Positions 34,571 through 44,118 of a stretch of 64,000 nucleotides of DNA are shown here, piece by piece (positions within the stretch are counted from its first letter, which is position 1; every line of letters starts with the position of its first letter). A model generated the notes under the pieces. That model made no database searches. It was not told where the DNA came from and saw only the letters and a list, made by a program, of their open reading frames with translations. This DNA comes from an uncultured Bacteroides sp. (GTDB lineage: Bacteria > Bacteroidota > Bacteroidia > Bacteroidales > Bacteroidaceae), in the NCBI RefSeq assembly GCF_963678425.1, contig NZ_OY782855.1, positions 496,001-560,000 of the forward strand, read 5' to 3'. The position numbers were made by a program, and so were the translations under genes.

Positions 34571-35119
34571 TTATTTATATACTACGGCATCTTTAAAACA
34601 AACAGCTTCTTTATCTTTAGCAGACATAATAATTTGTTCTTCTGCTATAGGCCAACTAATATTAATATCCTTGTCATTGTATATTATGGATGCTTCAGAT
34701 TCGGGAGCATATGCATTATCGACCTTATAAATAAAAATTGCTTCTTCACTCATAACCAAAAATCCATGGGCAAATCCTCTGGGAATAAAGAACTGACGTT
34801 TATTTTCTTCACTGAGTTCCACGCTTACATGTTTGCCAAAGGTTGGAGATGATTGACGTAGATCAACAGCCACATCAAGTACTTTACCTTTTATTACCCG
34901 AACAAGTTTTGCCTGGCTGCATTCTCCTTTCTGATAGTGCAATCCTCTAAGAACGCCAAAACCAGATTTTGATTCATTATCCTGAATAAAGTCTACTGAT
35001 CCAATATTCTTTTCAAATTCTTCTTTCTTGAAAGCTTCCATAAAATATCCCCTGTCGTCAGTGTGTACTTTAGGTTCAATCACCCAAACCCCATCAATCT
35101 CTGTTTGTATATAATTCAT
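34571..35119 (-). CDS. rfbC: dTDP-4-dehydrorhamnose 3,5-epimerase
   Basis: A cupin enzyme in dTDP-L-rhamnose synthesis, 182 residues. Key patterns are DDRGYFMEAF, QDNESKSGFGVLRGLHYQ with the catalytic histidine region (about residues 46-63), VLDVAVDLR, FIPRGFAHGFLV and YNDKDINISWP. The partners rfbA, rfbB and rfbD are not in this window, so rhamnose synthesis would depend on copies elsewhere. Between wzi and ugd in the same operon. Confidence 0.92.
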   Translation of the reverse strand: MNYIQTEIDGVWVIEPKVHTDDRGYFMEAFKKEEFEKNIGSVDFIQDNESKSGFGVLRGLHYQKGECSQAKLVRVIKGKVLDVAVDLRQSSPTFGKHVSVELSEENKRQFFIPRGFAHGFLVMSEEAIFIYKVDNAYAPESEASIIYNDKDINISWPIAEEQIIMSAKDKEAVCFKDAVVYK

Positions 35120-35127
35120 ATTTCTAT

Positions 35128-36546
35128 TTAAAAATGTTTTCTAATTTTTAGTTGTAATCCTAGATTGTCTCCATATATTCCACCGGTATCAAAAGCGCCG
35201 GAAAGCGTAAAATTCCATCCGTTAAGTTTGTTTGGGTAATAACTACACTCGGCAAAAGTAGAAAAGTTTTCCAGAATATCGATAGTTGGTTTAAAAGGCG
35301 TTCCCCAGGTTTGATTGTATGAAATCTTTGCTCTGTATGATAAATTCGAAAGAATATCCCCACTCCAACCAATATGAATGGCTTTTACCCGGTTATACTT
35401 GAACGTCATATCTCCATCCTTATTATAAATGGGGGAAGCTATTAATGGATTGGCCATTGTCATACCCCAATGCACCCATCCGGGATACCAGAAATTATTA
35501 TAATAGTCGTCAGCACCTCCGGTTTTTTTTACGATGGAATCATCCAGGCCATGTAACGGACCACTTTGATTGGTTGTCTGATAGTATTCAAAAACCAATC
35601 CATTAATTGCTTGCTTGTTTCTTGATTTATATTCTATGCCCCATAAACCATCTAAGCCATTTAGCTTTCCCATTCCTGAGAAATCATCATAATAATTTTC
35701 CAGATATGCACTGATATGATAATCATTTTGTTTGTAGGTTAGTTTTAAATGTTCGCTACCTAAAAAATTCCCTAAAAAGTATTTTTCCAGGTTCGAACTA
35801 GAGCCGTTTCCACCTTTAGGAATAAGTACATGCCAGAAATCTTTTAATGAATTACCCAAATCTCCGGCATCTCCTCCACTGGATTTATATCCTCCAAATT
35901 GAGTGTCCAGGCTCATTCCCAGATCAAATTGCCAATGAGAAACTGGTTTGCCTAGCCGGAAATAAAAACTTTTATGATGATAGAGAATATCTTTGGTGTA
36001 CCAGTAATTTAAACCTACTTTTTCCTCTTGATAATTGTTATCCGTCCATTTCCCATAAGACATTTCAGCTTTTACCTGAGCCCACGAAGCTATCCTTATA
36101 TAATCTAAAATACCGATTTTAACCTGAGGAATTGGTCTTGCATTACCACTCCAGGTCAGTCCGCCACTGCTTAACTGCTGATTTAATAATTCAGAATTAA
36201 GTTCCTTACTTCCAATAGACAATCCAATCCATTTATAATAAATATCAGCATATGCCTGCTGTACAACTAATGTTGAGGTAAATCCGGTAGCAACAGCTAA
36301 ATCTAATCCTGTCGCAAGTTTCCAGTTTCGGCATGAATCGGTATAAAATGTTCCGCCACGCATGTAGGCATTATTATTTAGTGAAGAGAGCCCGTGTTGA
36401 TTGCTCACTTGCCATAAAGGGGTATTGTCTCCAGTATGTATGGTCGTTCCGAATTCTGCAAACGATTTTAATGATGATTGAGCATGTGTCACCCCTGGTA
36501 ATAGACAGAGTAACAAAAGACCTTTTTTTATTAATTTAGTATGCAT
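35128..36546 (-). CDS. Wzi-type capsule assembly outer-membrane protein
   Basis: 472 residues with a signal peptide (LLLLCLLPGVTHAQSSLK) and a beta-rich barrel. AYADIYYKWIGLSIGSKE, LSSGGLTWSGNARPIPQVKIG (about residues 130-150) and SYGKWTDNN match the Capsule_assem_Wzi family, which holds capsule at the cell surface. Overlaps the preceding glycosyl-phosphotransferase gene by 11 bp, indicating coupled translation. Confidence 0.88.
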   Translation of the reverse strand: MHTKLIKKGLLLLCLLPGVTHAQSSLKSFAEFGTTIHTGDNTPLWQVSNQHGLSSLNNNAYMRGGTFYTDSCRNWKLATGLDLAVATGFTSTLVVQQAYADIYYKWIGLSIGSKELNSELLNQQLSSGGLTWSGNARPIPQVKIGILDYIRIASWAQVKAEMSYGKWTDNNYQEEKVGLNYWYTKDILYHHKSFYFRLGKPVSHWQFDLGMSLDTQFGGYKSSGGDAGDLGNSLKDFWHVLIPKGGNGSSSNLEKYFLGNFLGSEHLKLTYKQNDYHISAYLENYYDDFSGMGKLNGLDGLWGIEYKSRNKQAINGLVFEYYQTTNQSGPLHGLDDSIVKKTGGADDYYNNFWYPGWVHWGMTMANPLIASPIYNKDGDMTFKYNRVKAIHIGWSGDILSNLSYRAKISYNQTWGTPFKPTIDILENFSTFAECSYYPNKLNGWNFTLSGAFDTGGIYGDNLGLQLKIRKHF

Positions 36547-37933
36547 TTTTTTCGCCTCGAAACATATTAATAATAGTAAGACTAATAATTTTTATATCAA
36601 GAAAAAAAGTCCAGTGTTCTATATACCAAACATCCCGCATTACACGCCCTTCCATTTGAGATAGTTTTTTAGTTTCCCCTCGATAGCCGGTAACCTGAGC
36701 CCACCCGGTTATTCCAGGTTTAACTAAATGACGAAGCATATATTTATCTATCAATTCATTATATTGTTTTGTGTGCTTTAACATGTGTGGACGAGGACCT
36801 ACAATAGACATTTCACCTTTTAAAACATTTATTATTTGAGGTACTTCATCTATGTTACTTTTGCGTAATAGCTCTCCAATGTGTGTGTTTCTTGGATCAT
36901 TCTTTGTTGCTTGAAGTGTATCTGCCTCTTTATTAACCTTCATGGAACGAAATTTGTAACAGTAAAACTCACGTCCGCGTTCTCCAGTTCTACGTTGTTT
37001 GAAGAATATAGGACCTGGCGAAGAGATTTTAACGCAAATAGCTACTATGATATAAATAACAGGGAATAGTGTACAAATAAACGTCAGAGAGAAGATAATA
37101 TCAAAAGCCCTTTTTGTAAAACGGTTCATTGGGTGTTGAAGTGGTTCTTCCCGTAAAGATAGAACAGGCATATTTCCTAATACGCTTAATTCCATTTGTT
37201 TTTTTACATATCTTCTAAATTCAGGAACAATATAAAAACGGATCATATTGTTCTCACAAAAATTGAGTGTGCGGACAATTGTTTTTTCTGCCGATTCCGG
37301 AAGAGTACAATAGACTTCGTCCACTTCATTCTTCAGGAGAAAAGCTTCAATATCATTAGTACTCCCAAGCCATTTAGAATCAGAAGGGATTTTCACAGGA
37401 TTATCTTCAAAAAATCCGAGAATACGGAAACCATAACCTGGGTCATCCATCATCTCTTCGTACAATGAATTTCCATTCTTTCCAGCTCCAATGATAACAA
37501 CTAGTTTAAAGTTAAATCCTTTTTTTCTATATAATTTTATACTAAATCGTATAACCAGTCTCCAAATATTAATTGCAAGAAATAATATAGAATATAATGA
37601 GATGATAAAGAGTCTGGATACTTCATCAATCTTTAAGAAAGTCATGGCAGCAGTAAAAAGAACGAAGTGAAGCAGAATAGCATAAAACGTATTCTGCACA
37701 ATCTTATCTGCATAAATAACCCTGGAATGAGGCGTTACTCCAAATATTATAATACCTGGAATATAACAAATGTTGAGAGCAAGCAATAAAGGATAAAATT
37801 CAGAAATCACATCTTCTCTCAGATATGAACTAAAAAAGAGAAACACGAATACAAAAGTAATATTAAGAACAATGTAGTCCCCAAATACGATTAGTGATTT
37901 AAGAAAATGCGAATATCTTGTTTGTTGCTTCAT
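36536..37933 (-). CDS. undecaprenyl-phosphate sugar phosphotransferase, WcaJ/WbaP type
   Basis: Starts repeat-unit synthesis by moving a sugar-1-phosphate onto undecaprenyl phosphate at the inner membrane. It has 465 residues: four N-terminal membrane helices, a CoA-binding-like domain (VVIIGAGKNGNSLYEEM), one more helix, then the bacterial sugar transferase domain with FKQRRTGERGREFYCYKFRSM, DEVPQIINVLKGEMSIVGPRP and KPGITGWAQVTGYRG. The ATG at 37933 is used; the two codons before it begin at a TTG. It begins its own transcription unit behind a promoter and an inverted repeat. Confidence 0.9.
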   Translation of the reverse strand: MKQQTRYSHFLKSLIVFGDYIVLNITFVFVFLFFSSYLREDVISEFYPLLLALNICYIPGIIIFGVTPHSRVIYADKIVQNTFYAILLHFVLFTAAMTFLKIDEVSRLFIISLYSILFLAINIWRLVIRFSIKLYRKKGFNFKLVVIIGAGKNGNSLYEEMMDDPGYGFRILGFFEDNPVKIPSDSKWLGSTNDIEAFLLKNEVDEVYCTLPESAEKTIVRTLNFCENNMIRFYIVPEFRRYVKKQMELSVLGNMPVLSLREEPLQHPMNRFTKRAFDIIFSLTFICTLFPVIYIIVAICVKISSPGPIFFKQRRTGERGREFYCYKFRSMKVNKEADTLQATKNDPRNTHIGELLRKSNIDEVPQIINVLKGEMSIVGPRPHMLKHTKQYNELIDKYMLRHLVKPGITGWAQVTGYRGETKKLSQMEGRVMRDVWYIEHWTFFLDIKIISLTIINMFRGEKNAY

Positions 37934-37957
37934 AAACAATACACTTTTTATGAAGCA
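37926..37957. promoter_or_regulatory. 11-bp inverted repeat over the wcaJ-type start
   Basis: TGCTTCATAAA (37926-37936) and TTTATGAAGCA (37947-37957) are perfect inverted repeats 10 bp apart. The left arm contains the start codon complement and the right arm touches the -7 element. It may be an operator or an RNA hairpin hiding the start. Confidence 0.5.
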
Positions 37958-37963
37958 AATTTA
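37956..37963 (-). promoter_or_regulatory. -7 element for the wcaJ-type operon
   Basis: TAAATTTG on the minus strand, 22 bp before the ATG at 37933. Confidence 0.5.
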
Positions 37964-38206
37964 AAGTATTTTGATGAATTGTGAAAGAATATGCAATAAA
38001 AGATTGGAAATGTTAGTCGATATAAGGAAAATGGAAACAGGCTTTGGGCAGAAACTATAAATTAAACTGAGTTAACAGAAACAATAGTTCTCATTTTAAA
38101 TATTTATCACAAAAAACTTACAACAGCTTCTACAGAATCATTTAAGCACCAGAAAATAGCATATATTTTCACACTAAAAAAGTAAAAGCGTAACAGATAT
38201 TCTTGA
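37964..38206. other. intergenic gap inside the polysaccharide locus
   Basis: No gene seen. A short plus-strand stretch near 38118-38145 reads TTASTESFK, faintly like the ESFNAK motif of ISAon1-type transposases. It is too short to call. Confidence 0.3.
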
Positions 38207-38260
38207 AAAGTGATTGATCTATAATGGATAAAACATTATCTATAACAGATCAATCACTTT
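38207..38260 (-). terminator. large hairpin after the wecG-type gene
   Basis: Perfect 14-bp arms (38207-38220 and 38247-38260) around a 26-bp loop that itself contains ATAATG/CATTAT. It is 42 bp past the wecG-type stop; the T-run is weak. It probably separates the upstream polysaccharide operon from the wcaJ operon. Confidence 0.5.
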
Positions 38261-38302
38261 ATAATCAGCACTATATTGAGATTGTGATAGATTGATATTA
38301 TT

Positions 38303-39037
38303 TTAATCTCGATTACAATATTCTATTTTTATTAGCTTAGGCAGCAATTTAATAAAATTCCAATAACGAGGAACATTTTTTTTAGGTTCTTCCAATGCCC
38401 TGTAAAGCCATTCAAGATGTAAGTTTAGCATCCATTTAGGTGCACGTTTTACTTTCCCTATATTAGCGTTAAAATTAAAAATAGCGCCAAAGCCAAACAT
38501 GACTCCTCTATTTAGGTATGGAAGCAAATAATTCATAAACTGTTCTTGTTTTGGTGCTCCTAAAGATATCCATATAATATCAGGATTATCTTTATTTATT
38601 TTTCTCGCAATTTCTTTATAATCAAAGTCCTCAACCTTACTGAAAGGTAATGATTCAAAACTCATACTAGATATTTGAGGATCAATTTTTGCCAAATTAG
38701 CTTTAAGGCTATCAAGAACTTCTGGAGTATTCCCCAAAAAAGACTGCTTGTATTTACATTTATTTACATATATTTTAAATAAATCCGCACCAATATAAGA
38801 TTTAAATTTTTTTTTGTGTATTTTCCCTAATAGCCAAGCCAGATTACTCCCATCACAAATATTCACTAAGGCTGAATTAAGTACAACATTAAATTTATCA
38901 TTTTTATTAGCAATAGTCAAGTTATTACTCTCAACCGAGCATACATATCCTCTCCCATTTTGCTCAATTGTAGATTCTATAACTTGATCAACCATTGCTT
39001 TATCAAATTCCAAATTAACATTAAAATATTTATTCAT
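38303..39037 (-). CDS. WecG/TagA/CpsF-family glycosyltransferase
   Basis: 244 residues of family GT26, which adds a ManNAc, ManNAcA or glucosyl residue to an undecaprenyl-linked acceptor. The core shows NICDGSNLAWLLGK, YIGADLF and FLGNTPEVLDSLKANL, with WISLGAPKQEQFMNYLLPYL and FNFNANIGKVKRAPKWMLNLHLEWLYRAL (about residues 155-215). It is the last gene of the first polysaccharide operon, followed by a large hairpin. Confidence 0.88.
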   Translation of the reverse strand: MNKYFNVNLEFDKAMVDQVIESTIEQNGRGYVCSVESNNLTIANKNDKFNVVLNSALVNICDGSNLAWLLGKIHKKKFKSYIGADLFKIYVNKCKYKQSFLGNTPEVLDSLKANLAKIDPQISSMSFESLPFSKVEDFDYKEIARKINKDNPDIIWISLGAPKQEQFMNYLLPYLNRGVMFGFGAIFNFNANIGKVKRAPKWMLNLHLEWLYRALEEPKKNVPRYWNFIKLLPKLIKIEYCNRD

Positions 39038-39044
39038 ATTAAAA

Positions 39045-40040
39045 CTATTTAGAATTATTAATCTGTTCTTTTATCCATTCATATTGCAAGCTGATACCTC
39101 TTTCTAAGCTAGTTTTAGGTTCCCATCCTAAAATCCGTAGTGCTTTTGAGTAATCTGCACTCCTTGCTTTGTCTCCTTCCGGACGTGTAGTATCATAAAA
39201 TATGTCTATATCTTTTCCTGATATTTTAACAATCATCTCTGCTATTTCTTTTATAGAGGTACAAATAGAAGGCCCAATTTGTATTGGTCCTTGATTCCAG
39301 CCTTTTTCTAAAGCAAGAACAAGTGCATCTACAATATCATTTACATGAATAAATGCACGTCCTTGTTCTCCACTTCCCCAGACTTCAAATTTCTCATTAG
39401 GATAATTTACTGCTTTACGAATCAAAGCAGGAATAACTTGACTCCTTTTACCAAAATCACAAGGAGATCCATATACATTATGAAACATTAATACACAAGT
39501 TGAAATTCCTGTTTCTTTTCCTAATAAATCGACCTCATATTGTCCCATAAGCTTACTCCAACCATAAGCAGACTCTGGCATTGCAGGATAAAGTTCTTCT
39601 TCACGTAAAGGTATTACTTCTAATGTATTTTGACGAGTCAATGGGAAACTACATGCGGTTCCAACATAAAGAAATCCTTTAAGGTGCTTACCATATTCAC
39701 GAGCTGATGCTATTACATTGGAATTAATAAGAATATTCTGCCTAAACAAATTCCCTTGATTACTAAATACATAATCAATTCCAGCGACTACGTCTGCTAG
39801 ATGAATTACATAATCTACTTTGGATAATAAGTCGTCACATTGACCAGCTATCGATAAATCTCTATTAAAAAAATGTGTATTCAAAGGAATTATATAGTTC
39901 TCATTTTCATCCTGAAGATATTCAATTTTTCCCCTCCATAAATTATCAACTACAAATATCTCATCTCCTTGCTTGATTAGTCTTTTAATAAGATTAGAGC
40001 CAATCATTCCAGCCCCGCCAGTAACTAAAATCTTTCTCAT
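39045..40040 (-). CDS. NAD-dependent sugar epimerase/dehydratase
   Basis: A short-chain dehydrogenase-fold sugar nucleotide enzyme of 331 residues from MRKILVTGGAGMIGSNLIKR. The catalytic YGWSK (Tyr-x-x-x-Lys) lies near residue 160, preceded by YVGTACSFP; VWGSGEQGRAFIHVNDIVDAL follows. This resembles GDP-mannose 3,5-epimerase and GDP-fucose synthase-like members more than UDP-galactose epimerases. The exact sugar is not known. 8 bp before the wecG-type gene. Confidence 0.85.
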   Translation of the reverse strand: MRKILVTGGAGMIGSNLIKRLIKQGDEIFVVDNLWRGKIEYLQDENENYIIPLNTHFFNRDLSIAGQCDDLLSKVDYVIHLADVVAGIDYVFSNQGNLFRQNILINSNVIASAREYGKHLKGFLYVGTACSFPLTRQNTLEVIPLREEELYPAMPESAYGWSKLMGQYEVDLLGKETGISTCVLMFHNVYGSPCDFGKRSQVIPALIRKAVNYPNEKFEVWGSGEQGRAFIHVNDIVDALVLALEKGWNQGPIQIGPSICTSIKEIAEMIVKISGKDIDIFYDTTRPEGDKARSADYSKALRILGWEPKTSLERGISLQYEWIKEQINNSK

Positions 40041-40065
40041 TTTCAAATATAGCTTTAATGTTAAT

Positions 40066-41160
40066 CTATTTTTTTGTATCTAATGAATTATATATATTAT
40101 TCAAATTATGAATATATACTTTAGGATCAAATAAGAGTTTTATCTTCCCCATTGACCTATTTCCAAACTGATATAATTTATCTCTATCATTATGCAATAG
40201 CTCTATCGCTTTTATTATATCATCGCTATTATGATCATTAATAATTATACCGTTTCCTTTATTTTCTACGCACAGACTTATTGAACCAACATTGGTTACA
40301 ATCGGTGCTAATCCAAAACTCATGCATTCTAATAAAGACAAAGGTAATCCTTCATAGAAGGAAGGCAACAAGAATACATCCGACCTTTTAAAAAGTTCTT
40401 CTTTATCTTTGCCTAATACAATACCCTCATAACTAAACTGATTGCCTAATGAGTCCTTAAACTTATTGATAAATTGACCATCTTTCTCTTCATCACCCGC
40501 AAAAATTAGATTAAATGGTATCCCTATATCTTTCAGTGTTTTAAAAGCATCGAGTATATAATTTATCCCTTTGGTTTCAACAATTCTTCCGATATATAAA
40601 ACTGTCAGTGGTCTATCTATATTCTTCTTTCTTTCAAAACCGATTGTTCCGTTAAGATCTACACAGTTAGGTAGTGAATGCACATTTTTGGCTCCAAACC
40701 TATCTTCAAGGACAGACTTCTCATTTTGACTCAAAACAATGATAGGTGATTTCATTGAAAAAATACCCTTTAATATCCAACTAACCCAAAATGGTGTTTT
40801 ATCATTCTTTAGATAGTTGCCACCATGAAGATGAATAACCAATTTACACGAATAATATCGGGCTATAATCATAAACATTGGATCTCTTACAGCAGACTTA
40901 CGTGTTATTGGAAAATTATAATGAATTATACTTCCTTTTCTATTTCTCAAGAACGAAATCCATTTTTTAAGACTATTACTAACCCTGAAAATACGAAATA
41001 TCCCCCCTCTTCCATCATTTTTCTTTCCTAACTCAAAATGAGTGTATGTTACGAATGGATTGTTGCTAATAATAAATCGAGCAACGGAAGATACTCCACT
41101 TATATTATTAGGGTCAAGAGTTGGACAAACTATAATTATATCTTTTGGATTGTTAGTCAT
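40066..41160 (-). CDS. glycosyltransferase, GT4 type
   Basis: 364 residues of the GT-B fold. The C-terminal nucleotide-sugar domain shows LTVLYIGRIVETKGINYILDAF (about residues 186-207), FAGDEEKDGQF, FLLPSFYEGLPLSLLECMSFGLAPIVTNVG and the E-x7-E-like pattern within it. The N-terminal acceptor domain has FVTYTHFELGKKNDGRGG and VIHLHGGNYL. Donor and acceptor sugars unknown. Overlaps the upstream transferase gene by 4 bp. Confidence 0.88.
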   Translation of the reverse strand: MTNNPKDIIIVCPTLDPNNISGVSSVARFIISNNPFVTYTHFELGKKNDGRGGIFRIFRVSNSLKKWISFLRNRKGSIIHYNFPITRKSAVRDPMFMIIARYYSCKLVIHLHGGNYLKNDKTPFWVSWILKGIFSMKSPIIVLSQNEKSVLEDRFGAKNVHSLPNCVDLNGTIGFERKKNIDRPLTVLYIGRIVETKGINYILDAFKTLKDIGIPFNLIFAGDEEKDGQFINKFKDSLGNQFSYEGIVLGKDKEELFKRSDVFLLPSFYEGLPLSLLECMSFGLAPIVTNVGSISLCVENKGNGIIINDHNSDDIIKAIELLHNDRDKLYQFGNRSMGKIKLLFDPKVYIHNLNNIYNSLDTKK

Positions 41161-42221
41161 ATATGCTTTCTATTTATGTTAATAGTATTTTGATACTCTT
41201 TGCAATAATTCTCAGCAGTTTTATTAATATCAAATTTACTTAAGCAATATTGATATGCACTTTCTGTAATCTGACTTACTTTCTCAGTAGATGACATTAT
41301 GTCTTTTATCTGATTTGCACAATCATTTGCATCCTCTTTTTTAAAATAAAAGCCATATTTCCCATTCTGAATAATCTCCATTGGACCATCATTAGCAGAA
41401 ACCAATACTGGTATTTTAGCTGCCATACCTTCAGCAACAGTAAGTCCAAAACCTTCTATTATTGACGGTTGGACCAATAAATCATAATTTTTCAGATTAG
41501 AATATATATATAGACGATCCTTTATTCCAAGAAAAGAAACTTTTTCTTCTAGTTTATAGTTTATTACTAGTTCTTTCAAATAAGAAAGAGAATTTCCCTC
41601 ACCAATAAAGTCAACATGAAAATTTGTTATATTATGTGTTTTGACCAATTGACTTAAAGCCTCTAGCAAAATATGTTGTCCTTTTATTAAATGATCTAAC
41701 CGGCTAACTTGAATAATCCTTAACTCTTGATGATTTGTCTGTTTCTTCTTAGAGTGAATAGCAGAAGTGTCAATTCCATTATAATTTATAGAAATATTTT
41801 TTAACCCTTTTACTAAAAGGTGCTCTTTAACTGCCGAGGAAATAGCTACAATCTTATTAAATTTAGAAATTCTAACTAATGGAAGATCAATAGCGTGTAC
41901 TGTAAGTAATGTTTTTATAAAGTGATGTATAAACAGTATTTTATTTATATCGGTATCATGACAGTGTATAATGTCTGGTTTTATTTTTAATATTGCACTA
42001 TTAATTTCTATTATTTTAAATGGATTTTTGCTGCCTTCTTTTCGGTTAAAAAGATGAATTTTTATTTTTTTATTAAAATTATTAAGTAATATTTGATTAT
42101 ATGCTGAGTTAACTATATAGACATATACATCATTATTGGAGGCTTGTCTATTAGCTATATCAACCATCAAAGACTCAGAACCGCCAACATTTAATGAAAA
42201 AATAAGATGTAATATTTTCAT
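41157..42221 (-). CDS. glycosyltransferase, GT4 type
   Basis: 354 residues, GT-B fold. The start is ILHLIFSLNVGGSESLMVDIANRQ. The donor domain has RIIQVSRLDHLIKGQHILLEAL (about residues 168-189), VDFIGEGNSLSYLKELV, LVQPSIIEGFGLTVAEGMAAKIPVLVSANDGPMEII. It probably adds one residue of the repeat unit. Strongly AT-rich coding sequence, as is usual for variable polysaccharide cassettes. Confidence 0.88.
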   Translation of the reverse strand: MKILHLIFSLNVGGSESLMVDIANRQASNNDVYVYIVNSAYNQILLNNFNKKIKIHLFNRKEGSKNPFKIIEINSAILKIKPDIIHCHDTDINKILFIHHFIKTLLTVHAIDLPLVRISKFNKIVAISSAVKEHLLVKGLKNISINYNGIDTSAIHSKKKQTNHQELRIIQVSRLDHLIKGQHILLEALSQLVKTHNITNFHVDFIGEGNSLSYLKELVINYKLEEKVSFLGIKDRLYIYSNLKNYDLLVQPSIIEGFGLTVAEGMAAKIPVLVSANDGPMEIIQNGKYGFYFKKEDANDCANQIKDIMSSTEKVSQITESAYQYCLSKFDINKTAENYCKEYQNTININRKHI

Positions 42222-42271
42222 ATAATAATTATAAAATAAGTCAGACTTTTTGCTGTTTTATTCACTTCTAA

Positions 42272-43198
42272 TTACAAATTTTTAATTCTTGAGTATGCTA
42301 CAATTAATAACTTTATTAAATAGCCCAATTTTAGTTTGCAGATAATTTTGTCAAAAATAACTCTTTTCTTAAATCTTTTTGATAGATATTTATAAGAATT
42401 ATAATCAGATAAAGCTAAATTGAAAATTAAACATCTATTAATCATAGAATACAATCCAGAAATATTATATTTTTTATAATCATCTTCAAAAAGGTCAATC
42501 ATTTGTTTTAAATATTCGCATTGGGATTGGATAGCATTTGAGTTTATTAATGTAGCTTCTTTTGTTACAGAATCATGCCGGTTTCTTTCTAAATGTACAA
42601 CAATTGTTTTTACAAATCGCTGTTTATTTGAGTATCTATACATTTTCATAAAATTCAACGCTTCATAGATTCTTAAATTTTCATTAAACAGAAACTGCTG
42701 AATCATTTCCCGAGACATTACATGAAGAAAGTCGCCTGCAATTTCACCCTTTATCCAGTTAGCAAATTTAATTTCTTTAGATTCACAGTTCAATAATAAA
42801 TTAGAATTGTAGTGAACGGTCATATCATCCGTAGTAAACAAATAATGTAAATATCCAGGATATAAATTTATTTTTTCAGTAATAATATTTAAGGCTTGAT
42901 TGCTCATATAATCATCGCTATCTAAGAAAATCACATAGCTATTTTTACATTGTTTAATTGCAAAATTTCTGGCAGCATTAACCCCTCTATTTTTTTTTAA
43001 GTTAAGAATAGTAACATGAGGATGACTTTTAGAGTATGTTTCCAATATATCTAAAGTTCCATCAGTTGAACCATCATTAACTATTAAATGTTCAACATTT
43101 TGAAAGTTTTGATTTGTAATACTGTTCAGACATCTGAGTATACAATCTTCTCTATTGTAGACTGGAGTCACAATACTAAAATTTATTTCAGTCTTCAT
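42272..43198 (-). CDS. glycosyltransferase, GT2 type
   Basis: 308 residues, GT-A fold. The start FSIVTPVYNREDCILRCLNSI, VNDGSTDGTLDIL and the metal-binding FLDSDDYMSN (about residues 92-101) are clear. The C-terminal 120 residues have no clear match. It acts at the cytoplasmic face on the lipid-linked intermediate. Its start overlaps the end of the upstream GT2 gene by 4 bp. Confidence 0.87.
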   Translation of the reverse strand: MKTEINFSIVTPVYNREDCILRCLNSITNQNFQNVEHLIVNDGSTDGTLDILETYSKSHPHVTILNLKKNRGVNAARNFAIKQCKNSYVIFLDSDDYMSNQALNIITEKINLYPGYLHYLFTTDDMTVHYNSNLLLNCESKEIKFANWIKGEIAGDFLHVMSREMIQQFLFNENLRIYEALNFMKMYRYSNKQRFVKTIVVHLERNRHDSVTKEATLINSNAIQSQCEYLKQMIDLFEDDYKKYNISGLYSMINRCLIFNLALSDYNSYKYLSKRFKKRVIFDKIICKLKLGYLIKLLIVAYSRIKNL

Positions 43199-44106
43199 TT
43201 GTTAAAAATGTTATGTTTTATATATGCTATAAATAATCTAGGTTGTCGAAATATAGATAATAACAATAAAGGTAATCTTACTCCAATAAAAACTTTATAT
43301 GAATAAAACTGTTCTGATATATCAACTTTTTTGTTATAAAAAAAAAGGGTATTGATCTTATAATTTTTCAGAATAGGAATAATGGTTAACCAATTAAATA
43401 AGTCAAATATACCGTAGCGTAAATATATAGTATTGCGTTCAGTGATCTGTGTCCAGAAATTACTACTCAATTTGTCTGGTACATTTTCTAAATAGTAACC
43501 AATAATTTTATCTGTTTTAATAATACGGCTAGTACGTGCTATTCGAATTTGGAAGTCTAAATCTGCAACTAATTTAAATTGCTCATCAAAATATCCTATT
43601 TCATTATGCATTTGTTTTCTCCACATTGGAAAACATCCAATTTGGTGTGATCTAAAGAATGTTTTTTTATCTATCGAGAAGTCTTTGTTTATTACTAAAA
43701 CATTGCTAGGTTCAGGATATTTAAACATATAATAGAAATCACCATATGTAAGATCTGCATCAGAATTTTTGTCTAACGTCTCAGCCTGATCTATAATAGA
43801 ATTCGGCGTTCGGATATCATCTACATTCCAAACACAGATATACTCCCCTTTTGCAAGTTCTATCCCTCTATTCCAGGTAGTATATAATCCTTCTCTTTTG
43901 GGAATTATAATATGCTTCACAAATGGGCAAGAAGGGAGTCTTTTATCAATTATAGACAGTTCTTCTTTTGATGGTGAATTATGAAGGAGTAAAACTTCTA
44001 TATTATTTGTATTATTTAATTTAGATAGATTATTAAAATATCCATCTAAATACTTAATACAATTGAATAAGGAAGTAATAACCGTTATTTTAATATTTGA
44101 ATTCAT
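43195..44106 (-). CDS. glycosyltransferase, GT2 type
   Basis: 303 residues, GT-A fold. It has KITVITSLFNCIKYLDGYFNNL, LYTTWNRGIELAKGEYICVWNVDD with the DD of the donor site (about residues 92-97), and WRKQMHNEIGYFDEQFKLVADLDFQIRIA, which is typical of rhamnosyl- and glucosyl-type GT2 enzymes. Substrate unknown. The C-terminal tail is hydrophobic and basic and may sit at the membrane. Confidence 0.87.
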   Translation of the reverse strand: MNSNIKITVITSLFNCIKYLDGYFNNLSKLNNTNNIEVLLLHNSPSKEELSIIDKRLPSCPFVKHIIIPKREGLYTTWNRGIELAKGEYICVWNVDDIRTPNSIIDQAETLDKNSDADLTYGDFYYMFKYPEPSNVLVINKDFSIDKKTFFRSHQIGCFPMWRKQMHNEIGYFDEQFKLVADLDFQIRIARTSRIIKTDKIIGYYLENVPDKLSSNFWTQITERNTIYLRYGIFDLFNWLTIIPILKNYKINTLFFYNKKVDISEQFYSYKVFIGVRLPLLLLSIFRQPRLFIAYIKHNIFNK

Positions 44107-44118
44107 CTTTTATTTGAG

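Noticed and set aside
38118..38145. Transposase remnant reading TTASTESFK
   Set aside because: Only about nine residues with weak likeness to the ESFNAK motif; could be chance.
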